NCBI GenBank assembly: GCA_017456285.1
Contig: JAFTJQ010000047.1
Location: 1-57,197, forward strand
Length of the DNA: 57,197 nucleotides
Origin: Lentisphaeria bacterium
GTDB taxonomy: Bacteria; Verrucomicrobiota; Lentisphaeria; Victivallales; Victivallaceae
Direction of reading: 5' to 3'
Each line of letters begins with the position of its first letter. The stretch's first letter is position 1. A model generated the notes under the pieces. It ran no database searches. It was not told where the DNA came from and was given only the letters and a program-made list of their open reading frames with translations. This document shows, in pieces, positions 15,745 to 25,300 of this stretch. The position numbers and the translations under genes were made by a program.

Positions 15745-17654
15745 TGGAGATGATGTCGGCAACTCTTTTGGCTTGGCTGGAGATAACTTTTATTTTTGCG
15801 GTATTGTCCTTGCTTCATAATCAGAGAAAAAATATCGGAACTACTCCTTTGTACATTTCAATGGGGGTGGTTTTTTTATTTGCTCAACTGCTTTTGGCGG
15901 CGGACTTGCGGGTTTCGATTATCGGAAATATTGAATTTCAATTGGGCCCGACGGTGATTTTTTTGCCTTATTTGGCAATGATACTTCTTATCTATTTAAG
16001 TGACGGTACGCTTGCGACTCAAAGGTTGATTATCGGGTCGTTTGTGGTTTTCGGTGTGTTTTTCTACATTGCGGAGATTACCCGACTGCAATGCAATTGG
16101 CAGGGCTACTCAATCGGAGCAGGGCAACTGGCTGGCGAACTTGATTTTTTGCTGCAGCAAAGCATCTATTCCATGGGGGGGATGAGTATAGCACACTTTG
16201 CGGATTTATTCATTATTCCCATTTCGTATAATTGCCTGAAAAATCTGAAATGCCGACGATTTATTGCAATTTGCGGTTCATTGATAATTACGCAGGTAAT
16301 AGATGTCAGTATTTTTGCCATAGTCTATTACTTCAAAAATCAGCAAATTTGGAATTTTCTGGCAGGGGCATTTTTTATCCGCAGTTGTTTTTCGATTTGG
16401 CTGGGAATAATTATCAGTGCTTATTTGGGGAATAAAGCAAGTGACAGCAAGGGAACTTTTGATATTCTTTTCGCTTTCTTGGGCGGGTACGGCAAGTCAA
16501 AAGAATTGCAAACCTATCTGGCACAGTCCGAGGATAGATACCGAACAATTTGGGACAATGCCAGGGAGTTGATGTTTCTTTTGAGTGCTAAAGGCAACTT
16601 GATTGACTGCAATGCGGCGGCAATGAAGATGTTGGAAAGAATTTTGCCTGATTACAAGCGTGATGACAATCTATTTTACCGTTTGCAGCCGATTGCGGAC
16701 GGAGATGACAGTTTTTTGGATGATGACGGCGAGAATAATGAGTTTATAAGTAGTTTCAAAGCAAAAATTATAAGCAGTGATCAGGTGGAATATATTGATT
16801 TATCCTGCACCATGTCCCATGTTGTTTTGCAGAATGAGCAGGTGCTGCTCTTGATCGCCCGTGATATTACCAAAGAATTGCAGCTCCAGCAGGAAAAAGA
16901 GAAGTTGTCTGCGGAACTTGCTCACTCCCAACGGCTTGAAGCACTCGGAAAACTTGCCGGCGGAATTGCTCACGACTTTAATAATCACATTCATGCGTTG
17001 CTTGGGCATGTTGATTTACTATTGTTTCGCAAGGATATTCAGGAGAATGAAAAGGCTCGCAAGCATTTGGAGAAAATCGGCACTATCGCAGAGCAGTCAG
17101 GTAAATTGACCTCACAATTGCTTGGATTTGCCAGAAAAGGTAAATTCGTTGAAGAGGAGTTGGACTTAAATGAATTGCTTAATGCGACCTTGTCTATGGT
17201 GAATTTCCCTGCTACTCAAGATATTAAACTTGCGAAGGAGATCGGCTCGCAGAAGTTCATAGTCAGCGGTGACTGGGTGCAATTAAGTCAAGTGATTATC
17301 AATTTGGTGATTAATGCCGGTGATGCCGTCAAAAATTCTGCGGTGAAAAATATCATGGTTATGGCAAAAGAGGCAATCTGCTTTGAAACTGAACTTGACC
17401 AATTTCTGCATGGGAAACAAATTGACCTCAATAATTTTTATTGCGTTAAAATCAGCGATACCGGAAGCGGAATTTCTGAAGAGAATAAACAGAAAATTTT
17501 TGAGCCGTTTTTTACCACTAAACCGATCGGCGAGGGGACAGGAATGGGATTATCCATGGCATACGGTACAATTTCCAACCACCATGGATATATCCATGTC
17601 GAGAGTCAACTTGAGCAGGGGACTTCATTTTATATTCTCCTGCCCCGGGTATAA
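15741..17654 (+). CDS. Membrane sensor histidine kinase with multi-TM sensor, PAS, HisKA and HATPase domains
   Basis: A 637-residue protein. Residues 1-235 hold about seven membrane segments. The pattern ([31 protein letters not shown]) recalls the VUT/YhhQ fold, which is tentative. A PAS domain covers about 255-385. HisKA has GIAHDFNN with H411, and the ATPase domain shows the N box (LVINAGD), [15 protein letters not shown] and GTGMGLSM. The layout is NtrB-like. No response regulator is next to it. Its ATG overlaps the mcsB stop, so it may report a signal linked to protein arginine phosphorylation or share only its transcription. Confidence 0.85.
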   Translation: MMEMMSATLLAWLEITFIFAVLSLLHNQRKNIGTTPLYISMGVVFLFAQLLLAADLRVSIIGNIEFQLGPTVIFLPYLAMILLIYLSDGTLATQRLIIGSFVVFGVFFYIAEITRLQCNWQGYSIGAGQLAGELDFLLQQSIYSMGGMSIAHFADLFIIPISYNCLKNLKCRRFIAICGSLIITQVIDVSIFAIVYYFKNQQIWNFLAGAFFIRSCFSIWLGIIISAYLGNKASDSKGTFDILFAFLGGYGKSKELQTYLAQSEDRYRTIWDNARELMFLLSAKGNLIDCNAAAMKMLERILPDYKRDDNLFYRLQPIADGDDSFLDDDGENNEFISSFKAKIISSDQVEYIDLSCTMSHVVLQNEQVLLLIARDITKELQLQQEKEKLSAELAHSQRLEALGKLAGGIAHDFNNHIHALLGHVDLLLFRKDIQENEKARKHLEKIGTIAEQSGKLTSQLLGFARKGKFVEEELDLNELLNATLSMVNFPATQDIKLAKEIGSQKFIVSGDWVQLSQVIINLVINAGDAVKNSAVKNIMVMAKEAICFETELDQFLHGKQIDLNNFYCVKISDTGSGISEENKQKIFEPFFTTKPIGEGTGMGLSMAYGTISNHHGYIHVESQLEQGTSFYILLPRV

Positions 17655-17664
17655 ATTTAGAATC

Positions 17665-18792
17665 TTAAATCATTGAAATTATTTCATCAAGGATTTTTTC
17701 TGCCACATTTAGTTTAGCTTTTTTAGCAGTATTATCCGCCATTTTTTGCAATTCTTTCGGATTTGCGAGTAATCTATCGATTATCGGAATGATTTTTTCG
17801 ATTTCGCAATTTTGGTTATCCATGATAATTGCCGAGTTGTTTGATGCTAAATATTGAGCATTGTCGAATTGGTGATTCTCCGCCGCATAGGGGTATGGTA
17901 CCAAAATTGATGGCTTGCCGAAAAAGGCAATTTCTGCCACGGTACTGCCGCCTGAACGGCTGAAAATTAAGTCGCATGATTGATAAAAAAGTTCCATTTT
18001 TTCACTGCTTTCAAGCAATAAAAGCGGAAAATCGGTATTTTGATATAGATTGCTGGTATAGTCAAATTTGTCTTTCCCGCTCAAGTGGATAACCTGAAAT
18101 TTATAAACCTTGTCTAACTCCTTCAACGCCTGCGGTAAATTTATATTAAATACTTGTGCCCCCTGACTGCCGCCGAAAATCAACAATGTCGGCAAATCAG
18201 TTTGTAAATTGCAATTGAAATTCTGATTGAGTTTTTCAATCGCTTCTGCTTTGCTCATTTTTTCAATATCGGTAATTTCTGGTCGCAATGGCATGCCGAT
18301 ACACTCATTCGGGCAGTGAATTTGATTTTTATTTACCATGTCAAATGCACTCCAGAGTTTTTTTGCGAAGAAGCTTAAAAATCTATTCGCTTTGCCGACT
18401 CTGGCATTGCCGTCATGCAGAAAAATCGGCAACTTAAGCAATTTAGCCGCAAAAATCGGGGGAAGTGAGGCAAATGAACCCATGCCCAGAACCGCATTGA
18501 TTTGATTTTCACGCAAAATTTTCCTTGCGGAGTTGAATCCGCCGTAAAGACCTTTGCCGAATTTGAAAATATCTTTCGGATTCGGGCGTTTCATCTCCGG
18601 GAGAGCAATTGCCTTAACATTAACACTTTCAGCAATTTTCTGTTGTTGGATTGCATTTAATCCGGAAAGCAGTAAAATTGCTTCACCTCCGAGTTGATTC
18701 AATTTTCTTGCTACACTCAAGCCGGGATAGAAGTGTCCGCCGGTTCCGCCGCAACTTATTGCTATACGCATTTTCTTAAAATCTTTATCCAT
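17665..18792 (-). CDS. murG: UDP-GlcNAc:undecaprenyl-PP-MurNAc-pentapeptide transferase MurG
   Basis: A 375-residue GT28 enzyme that makes lipid II at the inner face of the membrane. Visible motifs are GGTGGHFYPG near the N-terminus, GMGSFASLPP, GGSQGAQVFN and SRSGGSTVAE...PYPYAAENHQ at the UDP-GlcNAc site. An alternative ATG at 18771 gives the more usual start (MRIAIS); neither has a strong ribosome site. It stands alone, away from other division and cell-wall genes, facing rpsD head to head and converging on the histidine kinase with only ten bases between. Confidence 0.93.
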   Translation of the reverse strand: MDKDFKKMRIAISCGGTGGHFYPGLSVARKLNQLGGEAILLLSGLNAIQQQKIAESVNVKAIALPEMKRPNPKDIFKFGKGLYGGFNSARKILRENQINAVLGMGSFASLPPIFAAKLLKLPIFLHDGNARVGKANRFLSFFAKKLWSAFDMVNKNQIHCPNECIGMPLRPEITDIEKMSKAEAIEKLNQNFNCNLQTDLPTLLIFGGSQGAQVFNINLPQALKELDKVYKFQVIHLSGKDKFDYTSNLYQNTDFPLLLLESSEKMELFYQSCDLIFSRSGGSTVAEIAFFGKPSILVPYPYAAENHQFDNAQYLASNNSAIIMDNQNCEIEKIIPIIDRLLANPKELQKMADNTAKKAKLNVAEKILDEIISMI

Positions 18793-18837
18793 AAAAACTT
18801 ACGCTTCTTTCTTTATTGTACGATTAATTATAGACAT

Positions 18838-18866
18838 AAGATACCATGAAATATTACTTTTTTCAA
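18838..18866 (-). promoter_or_regulatory. Putative murG promoter
   Basis: On the minus strand TTGAAA (18866-18861), a 17-base spacer and TATCTT (18843-18838), preceded by CATGG. Confidence 0.5.
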
Positions 18867-18884
18867 GATTTTTTTAATTTATTC

Positions 18885-18912
18885 TTGATTTTTTTTTATT
18901 ATGGTGTATATT
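18885..18912 (+). promoter_or_regulatory. Putative rpsD promoter
   Basis: TTGATT (18885-18890), 16 bases, TATATT (18907-18912), with ATGGTG ahead of the -10. A start near 18919 puts the structured leader at the beginning of the mRNA. Confidence 0.6.
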
Positions 18913-18925
18913 AATGAAACGTTAA

Positions 18926-19038
18926 CTGCATAATCGGCCCCATGAGGGGGTGCGGAAAAAAGTTGAAAATGGGTGGGGGGTAAAAAAATCACCGCCCGAA
19001 GCATCCTCGCTTGTTGAGGCTTGACACCGATTATGCGC
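18926..19038 (+). promoter_or_regulatory. Structured mRNA leader of rpsD, candidate S4 autoregulatory RNA
   Basis: GCATAATCGG (18928-18937) pairs perfectly with 19027-19036 and closes a 110-base domain. Inside are CCCC-ATGA-GGGG (18938-18949), a G-rich/C-rich stem (18971-18976 with 18992-18997) and a CCTC/GAGG hairpin (19005-19019). The closing stem ends 24 bases before the AAAGGGA ribosome site of rpsD. S4 represses its own mRNA in both E. coli and Bacillus through a leader RNA, so the same role is likely here. The fold does not match a leader or non-coding RNA I can name. Confidence 0.55.
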
Positions 19039-19071
19039 AACAATAACTAATAATTAATGAAAGGGATAGTT

Positions 19072-19674
19072 ATGGCAACTGCAAGTCAAGCAAAACACAA
19101 ATTCTGTCGTCGCATCGGCATGTGTCTTTGGAACGATCCGAAGTGCCCGAGCGTCAAACGTCCGTATGCGGCAGGTCCGCATGGTAAAGGTCGTCGTGTA
19201 AAACTCTCTAACTACGGCGAACACTTGATCGAAAAACAAAAACTTCGTCTGCACTACGCTATCAGCGAGAAACAGCTCCAGATTGCTTACAAAAAAGCTA
19301 AAATGGGTGCAGGTCAGACTCACGAAAAACTTTTCCGCAACCTCGAACAGCGTTTGGATGCAGTGGTATATCGTTCAGGTTTGGCAAAAACTATTTTTGC
19401 AGCTAAACAGATTATTAACCACGGACACATCATGGTTGACGGCAAGAAAGTTGACCGTGCTTCATACGTTGTAAAACCGAGTCAGGTTGTATCAATGAAT
19501 GCTGAGAAATCTCCGGCATTGGCAGAAGTTGCAAAAGCAAATAATGCTGTTGCACCTGCTTATTTGGAAGTTGATATGGATAACTTGAAAGTCACTTTGA
19601 TTCGCCAGCCTGAAGTTACAGAACTTCCGTTGGATGTCAAATTGATGAGCGTTGTTGAGTACTACGCAGGTTAA
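19072..19674 (+). CDS. rpsD: 30S ribosomal protein S4
   Basis: A 200-residue S4 that binds 16S rRNA early in small-subunit assembly. The N-terminal part has KRPYAAGPHGKGRRVKLSNY, then the S4 RNA-binding domain (RLDAVVYRSG...AAKQIINHGHI.VDGKKVD). Only three cysteines (C12, C18, C25) remain near the place where zinc-type S4 has four. The ATG at 19072 has AAAGGGA seven bases upstream; another ATG 15 bases earlier has none. It is a single-gene unit with its own promoter, leader and terminator. Codon choice is biased, as in gap and pgk, fitting high expression. Confidence 0.96.
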   Translation: MATASQAKHKFCRRIGMCLWNDPKCPSVKRPYAAGPHGKGRRVKLSNYGEHLIEKQKLRLHYAISEKQLQIAYKKAKMGAGQTHEKLFRNLEQRLDAVVYRSGLAKTIFAAKQIINHGHIMVDGKKVDRASYVVKPSQVVSMNAEKSPALAEVAKANNAVAPAYLEVDMDNLKVTLIRQPEVTELPLDVKLMSVVEYYAG

Positions 19675-19702
19675 TTCAGAATCTTATTTCGATTTACCGA
19701 GT

Positions 19703-19740
19703 GGCTGCTGCGAAAGAAATTTTGCGGCAGCTATTTTTTT
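19703..19740 (+). terminator. Rho-independent terminator after rpsD
   Basis: GCTGCTGC (19704-19711) pairs with GCGGCAGC (19724-19731) with one wobble, followed by TATTTTTTT. Confidence 0.85.
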
Positions 19741-19786
19741 GTAGTTTTTCTGCTAATTTGCAACTCACAATTGCTTACTTGTAAAT

Positions 19787-21319
19787 TCAGCAGTGGTCGG
19801 TTTCAGAGAGAGGAGCGACCTTGAGTTCAAAAGAGGTTTTATCTACGACCTTTACTGTCGTATCGGCACTGATAAAGCCCATGACACTGATTGCTTCATA
19901 AAGTTCATTCGCGATTTTTATTTTGCCATTCGGCCGCAACGGCGTAACGGTGATGCCGACTGCCCCAATCAGTTCAGACGCATTCTCTTTTTTACTCGCA
20001 TCTTCTTGCGCGGTATCCCCTGAAACTGCACTCAAACTTAAATGGCGGAAAAGTGAAGTTTTTGGCAGCACATAGATTGCCAGCAGAATCATTGCTGTAA
20101 TACTGCCCAATAATGCTAATGCTACTGTCTGGATTGCTGTATTTATCCGCTCAAATCCGAATGCCGTGATAAATGAGGCAACAATACACCCGATCCCTAA
20201 AATTCCGACTAATCCGAACCCCGGAATAACAAAAATTTCCAACAGCAACAGAATTAATCCGACAAAAAATATCACCAATGGTCCCCATTCCGACGCCCCG
20301 GAATAGATGTGCCCCACAAAGAAAAGCACTAAACAGAGCAACCCCAAAGTCCCTGCAATCCCGAATCCCGGCGTTTTTATTTCAATAAAAATTCCGATTA
20401 CCCCCAACGCAATCAAAATTCCCGAAATTGCTCCGTGGGTCAGAAACCCGATAATTTGTTCAAACGGAGTAGGTTCAATTACTTCGACTTCGGCATTTGC
20501 TAAATTGAGTTGTGTCAGCAGATCCTCCCGGTCTTTGGCGATATAATCAACCACATTCAATTTTTTTGCTTCGGCGGCACTCAATGTTAAAGGAGATTTC
20601 CCTGCATGATCGATTCCGTGAACTTCTTTACTTAACTTGACATACGGGTCGCTTGTTGCTCTAATCACTTCGACCGGGCGATTATTTTTCTCGGCAAGCA
20701 CCTGCAAAATTTTGTAATAAACGGTTAAAAATTTCTGGTCAGCCAAGCGTTTAAGTTCTTTTTTATCGCCTTTATTGTTATTGAGTTTTTCACTGATTGC
20801 ATCCTCAATTAATTTTTCTAAATTATCAATATTTTTATTTTCAGCGGTATTTTTTTCAACTTTTTGGGGTTGAGTTTTATCGGTTTTATCGGTTTTATCG
20901 GTTTGTTCCTCAACAATCGGAGTAGCTCCGTCGAAGCCGATACTTAATGGCATGGCATCTCCGATAACTCCCATGGGATTAATAGCGATTTTATCCGCTC
21001 CGAGTGCAATAATCATCCCTGCTGAAATTCCTTGAGGATTCAGATAGACTACTGTCGGGATTTCGCTTTTGGCGAAAATTGAAATATAACGAAGTGCGAC
21101 ATCGATTCTGCCGCCGGGGGTATCAAGTTCGCAAATGACGGCTTTGACCTGATTCTGCTCGGCTTTTTTCAGAGTTTTTTTGAGAAAAAGCAGATCATTT
21201 TCGCTTATTTCTTTAAACTCCGAGAACTGCGGTATCCAATAGACGGTATCTTTCGCAAAAATCATTATTGCGGAGAATATTAGTAGTGTTGTTAAAGCAA
21301 ATTTACTCAAAAATTTCAT
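19787..21319 (-). CDS. NfeD-type membrane-bound ClpP-class serine protease
   Basis: A 510-residue long-form NfeD protein. A signal peptide (1-22) is followed by a ClpP/SppA-like domain: CELDTPGGRID, then GISAGM with the candidate nucleophile S99, and AINPMGVIGDA. About four or five membrane segments occur between 300 and 430, and the C-terminal OB-fold NfeD domain is at about 440-505. Residues near 145-160 contain the low-complexity run TDKTDKTDKT, encoded by a 9-base tandem repeat. Long NfeD proteins usually work with a stomatin/prohibitin, which is not next to it. AAGGACG precedes the ATG. Confidence 0.9.
   Translation of the reverse strand: MKFLSKFALTTLLIFSAIMIFAKDTVYWIPQFSEFKEISENDLLFLKKTLKKAEQNQVKAVICELDTPGGRIDVALRYISIFAKSEIPTVVYLNPQGISAGMIIALGADKIAINPMGVIGDAMPLSIGFDGATPIVEEQTDKTDKTDKTQPQKVEKNTAENKNIDNLEKLIEDAISEKLNNNKGDKKELKRLADQKFLTVYYKILQVLAEKNNRPVEVIRATSDPYVKLSKEVHGIDHAGKSPLTLSAAEAKKLNVVDYIAKDREDLLTQLNLANAEVEVIEPTPFEQIIGFLTHGAISGILIALGVIGIFIEIKTPGFGIAGTLGLLCLVLFFVGHIYSGASEWGPLVIFFVGLILLLLEIFVIPGFGLVGILGIGCIVASFITAFGFERINTAIQTVALALLGSITAMILLAIYVLPKTSLFRHLSLSAVSGDTAQEDASKKENASELIGAVGITVTPLRPNGKIKIANELYEAISVMGFISADTTVKVVDKTSFELKVAPLSETDHC
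20875..20901. repeat. Three tandem copies of a 9-base unit inside the NfeD gene
   Basis: TTTTATCGG is repeated three times exactly (20875, 20884, 20893). On the minus strand it encodes repeated T-D-K in a linker between the protease domain start and the next helix. It is in frame, so changes in copy number would only alter linker length. Confidence 0.85.
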
Positions 21320-21445
21320 TTTTACATCGTCCTTCTATTTTTTTAAAAATTTCAAAAATAACAGTTTATTATATCAAAAGATATACTGATTATTGAAAAA
21401 AGCAATCAAAGATTGAAAAAAAATTAATATTTTTCAATAAAAAAA

Positions 21446-21473
21446 TTGTAAAATGCCGTATTCGTGGTATTTT
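21446..21473 (+). promoter_or_regulatory. Putative promoter of nitroreductase/debranching-enzyme genes
   Basis: TTGTAA (21446-21451), 16 bases, TATTTT (21468-21473), preceded by CGTGG. The transcript probably covers the nitroreductase, the debranching enzyme and the methyltransferase genes, which are separated by 12 and 20 bases. Confidence 0.5.
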
Positions 21474-21511
21474 TATAGTGAATGAAATTAATAAATACGG
21501 AGTTAGGAAAA

Positions 21512-22315
21512 ATGAGTATAATTATCGATCAATCAAAATGTATTAAGTGCGGAAAATGTGTCGCCGATTGCGTAGCAGGGGCTTTGTCAATGGGAAGTAA
21601 CGGAGTTGAAGCAGGTAAATACTGCATTAATTGTCAACACTGCTTGTCAATATGTCCTGCCGGAGCAATTTCGCTTGATAAACTATCTTCCGAAAATTGT
21701 CGGGAAGTACCGCAACTATCGGAAGCAAATTATCAGTCGCTTTGCGATGTAATGCGGAAACGTTATTCAATTCGTAAATACAAAAAAGAATCCGTTAATT
21801 GGCAGACGATTACTGAAATTCTCCATCAATTACGTTTTATCCCGACGGGGTGCAACTTCCATGATTTGCAAATCAGAGTTATCGGCGGCGAGAAATTAGA
21901 TGAACTCCGTGCCGCTGCGGCAAAGAAGATTATTGATATGCTCAATAAGGGCGAAATCAGCAAGCCATTCAGTGGAATTTTAGGCTCGATGAAAGCAGGT
22001 TTGGAAGCAGGAGAGGATATGCTTTTTCGTAATGCTCCGCATTTGATTGTGGTGGCAGTGAATAAAAAAGCACCTTGTCCCGAAGACGGCATAATTGCTT
22101 TGACCAACTTTGAACTCCTTGCTAATGCCAAAGGTCTCGGTACTTGCTGGTGCGGTGTCGGTTATTGGATATTCAAATTTATTGCTCCCGAACTTGCTGA
22201 AGTATTGGAGCTTGACGAAAATCACACTGTGGTACACACCATGCTTTTTGGTATTCCCGATGTCGAATACGCTCGCAGCAAAGACCCCGAAGATTTTGAT
22301 TTCACCATTATTTAA
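21512..22315 (+). CDS. Nitroreductase with N-terminal 2[4Fe-4S] ferredoxin domain
   Basis: A 267-residue fusion. Residues 1-50 hold two [4Fe-4S] motifs (C10, C13, C16, C20 and C38, C41, C44, C48). Residues 70-265 are an FMN-binding nitroreductase domain, with RYSIRKYKK at the phosphate site and GTCWCGVGYW near the flavin. The ATG at 21512 follows TAGGAAAA and gives the family N-terminus directly. Such enzymes pass electrons from ferredoxin to FMN in anaerobes; the substrate is unknown. It is probably co-transcribed with the debranching enzyme. Confidence 0.9.
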   Translation: MSIIIDQSKCIKCGKCVADCVAGALSMGSNGVEAGKYCINCQHCLSICPAGAISLDKLSSENCREVPQLSEANYQSLCDVMRKRYSIRKYKKESVNWQTITEILHQLRFIPTGCNFHDLQIRVIGGEKLDELRAAAAKKIIDMLNKGEISKPFSGILGSMKAGLEAGEDMLFRNAPHLIVVAVNKKAPCPEDGIIALTNFELLANAKGLGTCWCGVGYWIFKFIAPELAEVLELDENHTVVHTMLFGIPDVEYARSKDPEDFDFTII

Positions 22316-22327
22316 GGACGGGCGACG

Positions 22328-25300
22328 ATGAAACTCAAGCAATTTCAAAATCCTGATATAAGAATTTTTCACCGTGGCGACACAGTAACTTATTCTTTGG
22401 AACTTAATCGAGAACTTTCGGGCAAAGCATTTATCAGAACTACCCTCGGAAATGGAAAAATTCGCCGTCGTGAGCAAATTGATAAAATCGAAAATAATTC
22501 ACCCATTTCAGGTATGGCATGGCATGATTACGCAATGGAAAAAGTCGCTCCGAAAAGTTATCAAATTACCTTTTCATTGCTTGAATGCGGTTGTTTTGAA
22601 TCAAAATGTTTCTTTATTCCTGAAGATGATAAACTCCCGATTTACTGGGCGGAGGGAGAGAACTTTTTTTTGAAAGTTGAGAGTGCGTACAATAAGGCAG
22701 GTAATTCCATGTACACCGCTTTTGTGCGTCAATTTGTTCCCGTCAAATCTCCGTCAAATTTTCCGTCAAATTTGATTTCTGACCTCGATGATGCAGGGTA
22801 CACCGTTATCCCGAAGTCAGGAACTTTCCGTCAATTAAAAAAACAAGTTGATTATATCATTGATGAAATGAAGTGCAATATCATTCAGCTGCTGCCGATT
22901 CATCCGACTCCGACGGTCTATGGCAGAATGGGACGTTTCGGAAGTCCTTTTGCTTCGACGGATTACTTTGCAGTTGACCCTGCTTTAGCGGATTTTGATA
23001 CCAAAGCATCGCCGATGGAGCAATTTTCTGAACTGCTGGATCACATTCACAGCCGAGGCTGTCGAATTTTCCTTGATTTACCGGTAAATCATACCGGGTG
23101 GGCATCTAAATTGCAGGCGGAACATGCGGATTGTTTTGTTCGGTCAAGTGACGGTACTTATGTATCTCCGGGAGCGTGGGGAATTGTTTGGGAGGACTTG
23201 TGCAAACTTGATTACAGCAAAAAAGAGATGTATTTTTTTATGGCAAAGGTTTTTCTTTTCTGGTGTCGCCACGGAGTTGACGGTTTCCGATGTGATGCGG
23301 GTTATATGGTACCTGCGGAAGCATGGGAATACATTGTTGCCAAAGTGCGAGAGGAGTATCCTGATACCGTATTTATGCTTGAGGGCTTAGGCGGCCCGGT
23401 TGCGGTGCAGAGGGATTTGCTGCGTCGGGCGGATTTGGACTGGGCATATTCTGAACTTTTTCAAAACTACGAGAAGTATGATATTGAAAATTACGGCAGA
23501 ATTATGAATCAAACGGCATGGAATGACGGAACTTTGATAAACTTTGCTGAAACACATGACAACGATCGCTTGGCTAAAAAGGGCAAAATTTATTCTCTGA
23601 TGAGATGTGCGGTAAATTCATTGCTCTCTCATGCGGGGGCATTCGGTTTTGCCAACGGGGTGGAATTTCTGGCACAGGAAAAAATTGACGTTCACGGCAA
23701 TTCTGATTTGAATTGGGGCAATCCGCAAAATATTGTCAAGGAACTCGGTCGCTTAAATTCAATTCTGCACATTCACAAGTGCTTCCTCCCGAATTCGGCA
23801 ATCAATTTTATTCATCAGGAGAACTCTTCGGCGTTGATGTTTGAGCGAATCAGCCCCGACGGAAGTGAAAAACTGTTGGTGCTTATTAACTTAAACTGTG
23901 AATACTCATCAAATTTCACTTGCCATAGAGCGATTTTTGGAGATTTTAAGCGAGTTATTGACCTTTTCAAAAATCGTCCATTGCATTTTGTCGAGGCAGG
24001 TGACTGCTTGAAAATCGAATTGCATGCAGGGGAGTTTGCAGTGTTGTCGGATAGAAAAGAGTATCTGAACGAGATTGAACTCTATCAAAATAGTCGATAC
24101 TTTGCAGTGCCGGCGGTAAAAAGTCAACAGGCGAGAGAGATGTTGCTGAAAACTTACTCATGCTTTACTGAAAGTGCAGTTTTGCCGAAAGATTTTAACA
24201 TCGCTGAAGCCGAAAAAAGGTTTTTGCATGACCCTGAAAACTTTTTCGCCGAAGTGCTTAATAATGACATGCTGGGTGTAATTCACTATTCTGCTGACAC
24301 TGATTGCTTCCGTGAGGTTATTTGCGGTTTGGAAAAAGTGATTTTTCTCAAGTCTGAAAACAGTTTTTTCGTTGAGTTGCTGGACAATAAAAAATTACTT
24401 GACCGCTGTGAGGCAATACAACTTGATAACGGTCAATTTTTTGCCGTTTTGAAACTTGATAAGTATCAAGGTACGGAATCGAGATTGCTGGATATAAAAA
24501 TTTCAATATTCAAGCGAGGTGTAAATTCCGTCAAAAAATTACAGGGTAAAATTTTGCAAATGTCGGAAAAATCGGCAAAGTTGGCAAATAAATTTAATTT
24601 TGAGCGTGAAGAACTTACTACTTCAATTATTTCGTTGCTCAATAATGATTACAGCACCTTGAGCCAAATGCGTGGACGCTGGGGCGAATTAATCAGTAAA
24701 TATGACGCAATTCTCGGTGCGAATTTGAGTAATCAAGTCCCCGTGGATAAAATAAATATGCTGCTTCGCTGTCGGGCATGGGTGGTGGTAAATGATTTCT
24801 CGCAGGAATTGAATTTGCATGTTCAAAAGTCATTCAGATCTTCTCTTGACAATGTCAGCGAATGGTTCTTTGATGTTCCCGTCGGGCAGGGAGCAATGGT
24901 GAGAATTATTATCAGAGTTTCGCTTGCAAGCAACGGTAATGCGGTGAAAATTGAATTTTTCCGCCACTTCGACAACGACACATCGCACCTGCCGCCCGAA
25001 ATCCCGGTCAAAATTATTGTCCGTCCCGATGTCGATGACCGTGTAGGCCATACCGTAACTAAAGCCTATAACGGAGCAGAAACTATTTTCCCTGCTTCCG
25101 TCAAGTTATTAAAAAATGAGGGATTTCTTTTCGGGGCGGCGGCGGATCACCGATTGGAAATGACGGTCAGCAAGGGCTTTTTCGTCCATCAGCCGGAGTG
25201 GAAATATATGGTAAATCTGCCGTTTGAGGAGTATTATGGATTGGAGTCTAAAACTGATATTTTCAGTCCGGGATACTTTGAATTTAAGCTTAAGGGTAAT

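Noticed and set aside
18926-19038. Reading the rpsD leader as a signal recognition particle RNA, tmRNA part or known riboswitch
   Set aside because: The conserved loop motifs of these RNAs are absent, and position between promoter and ribosome site fits a leader better.
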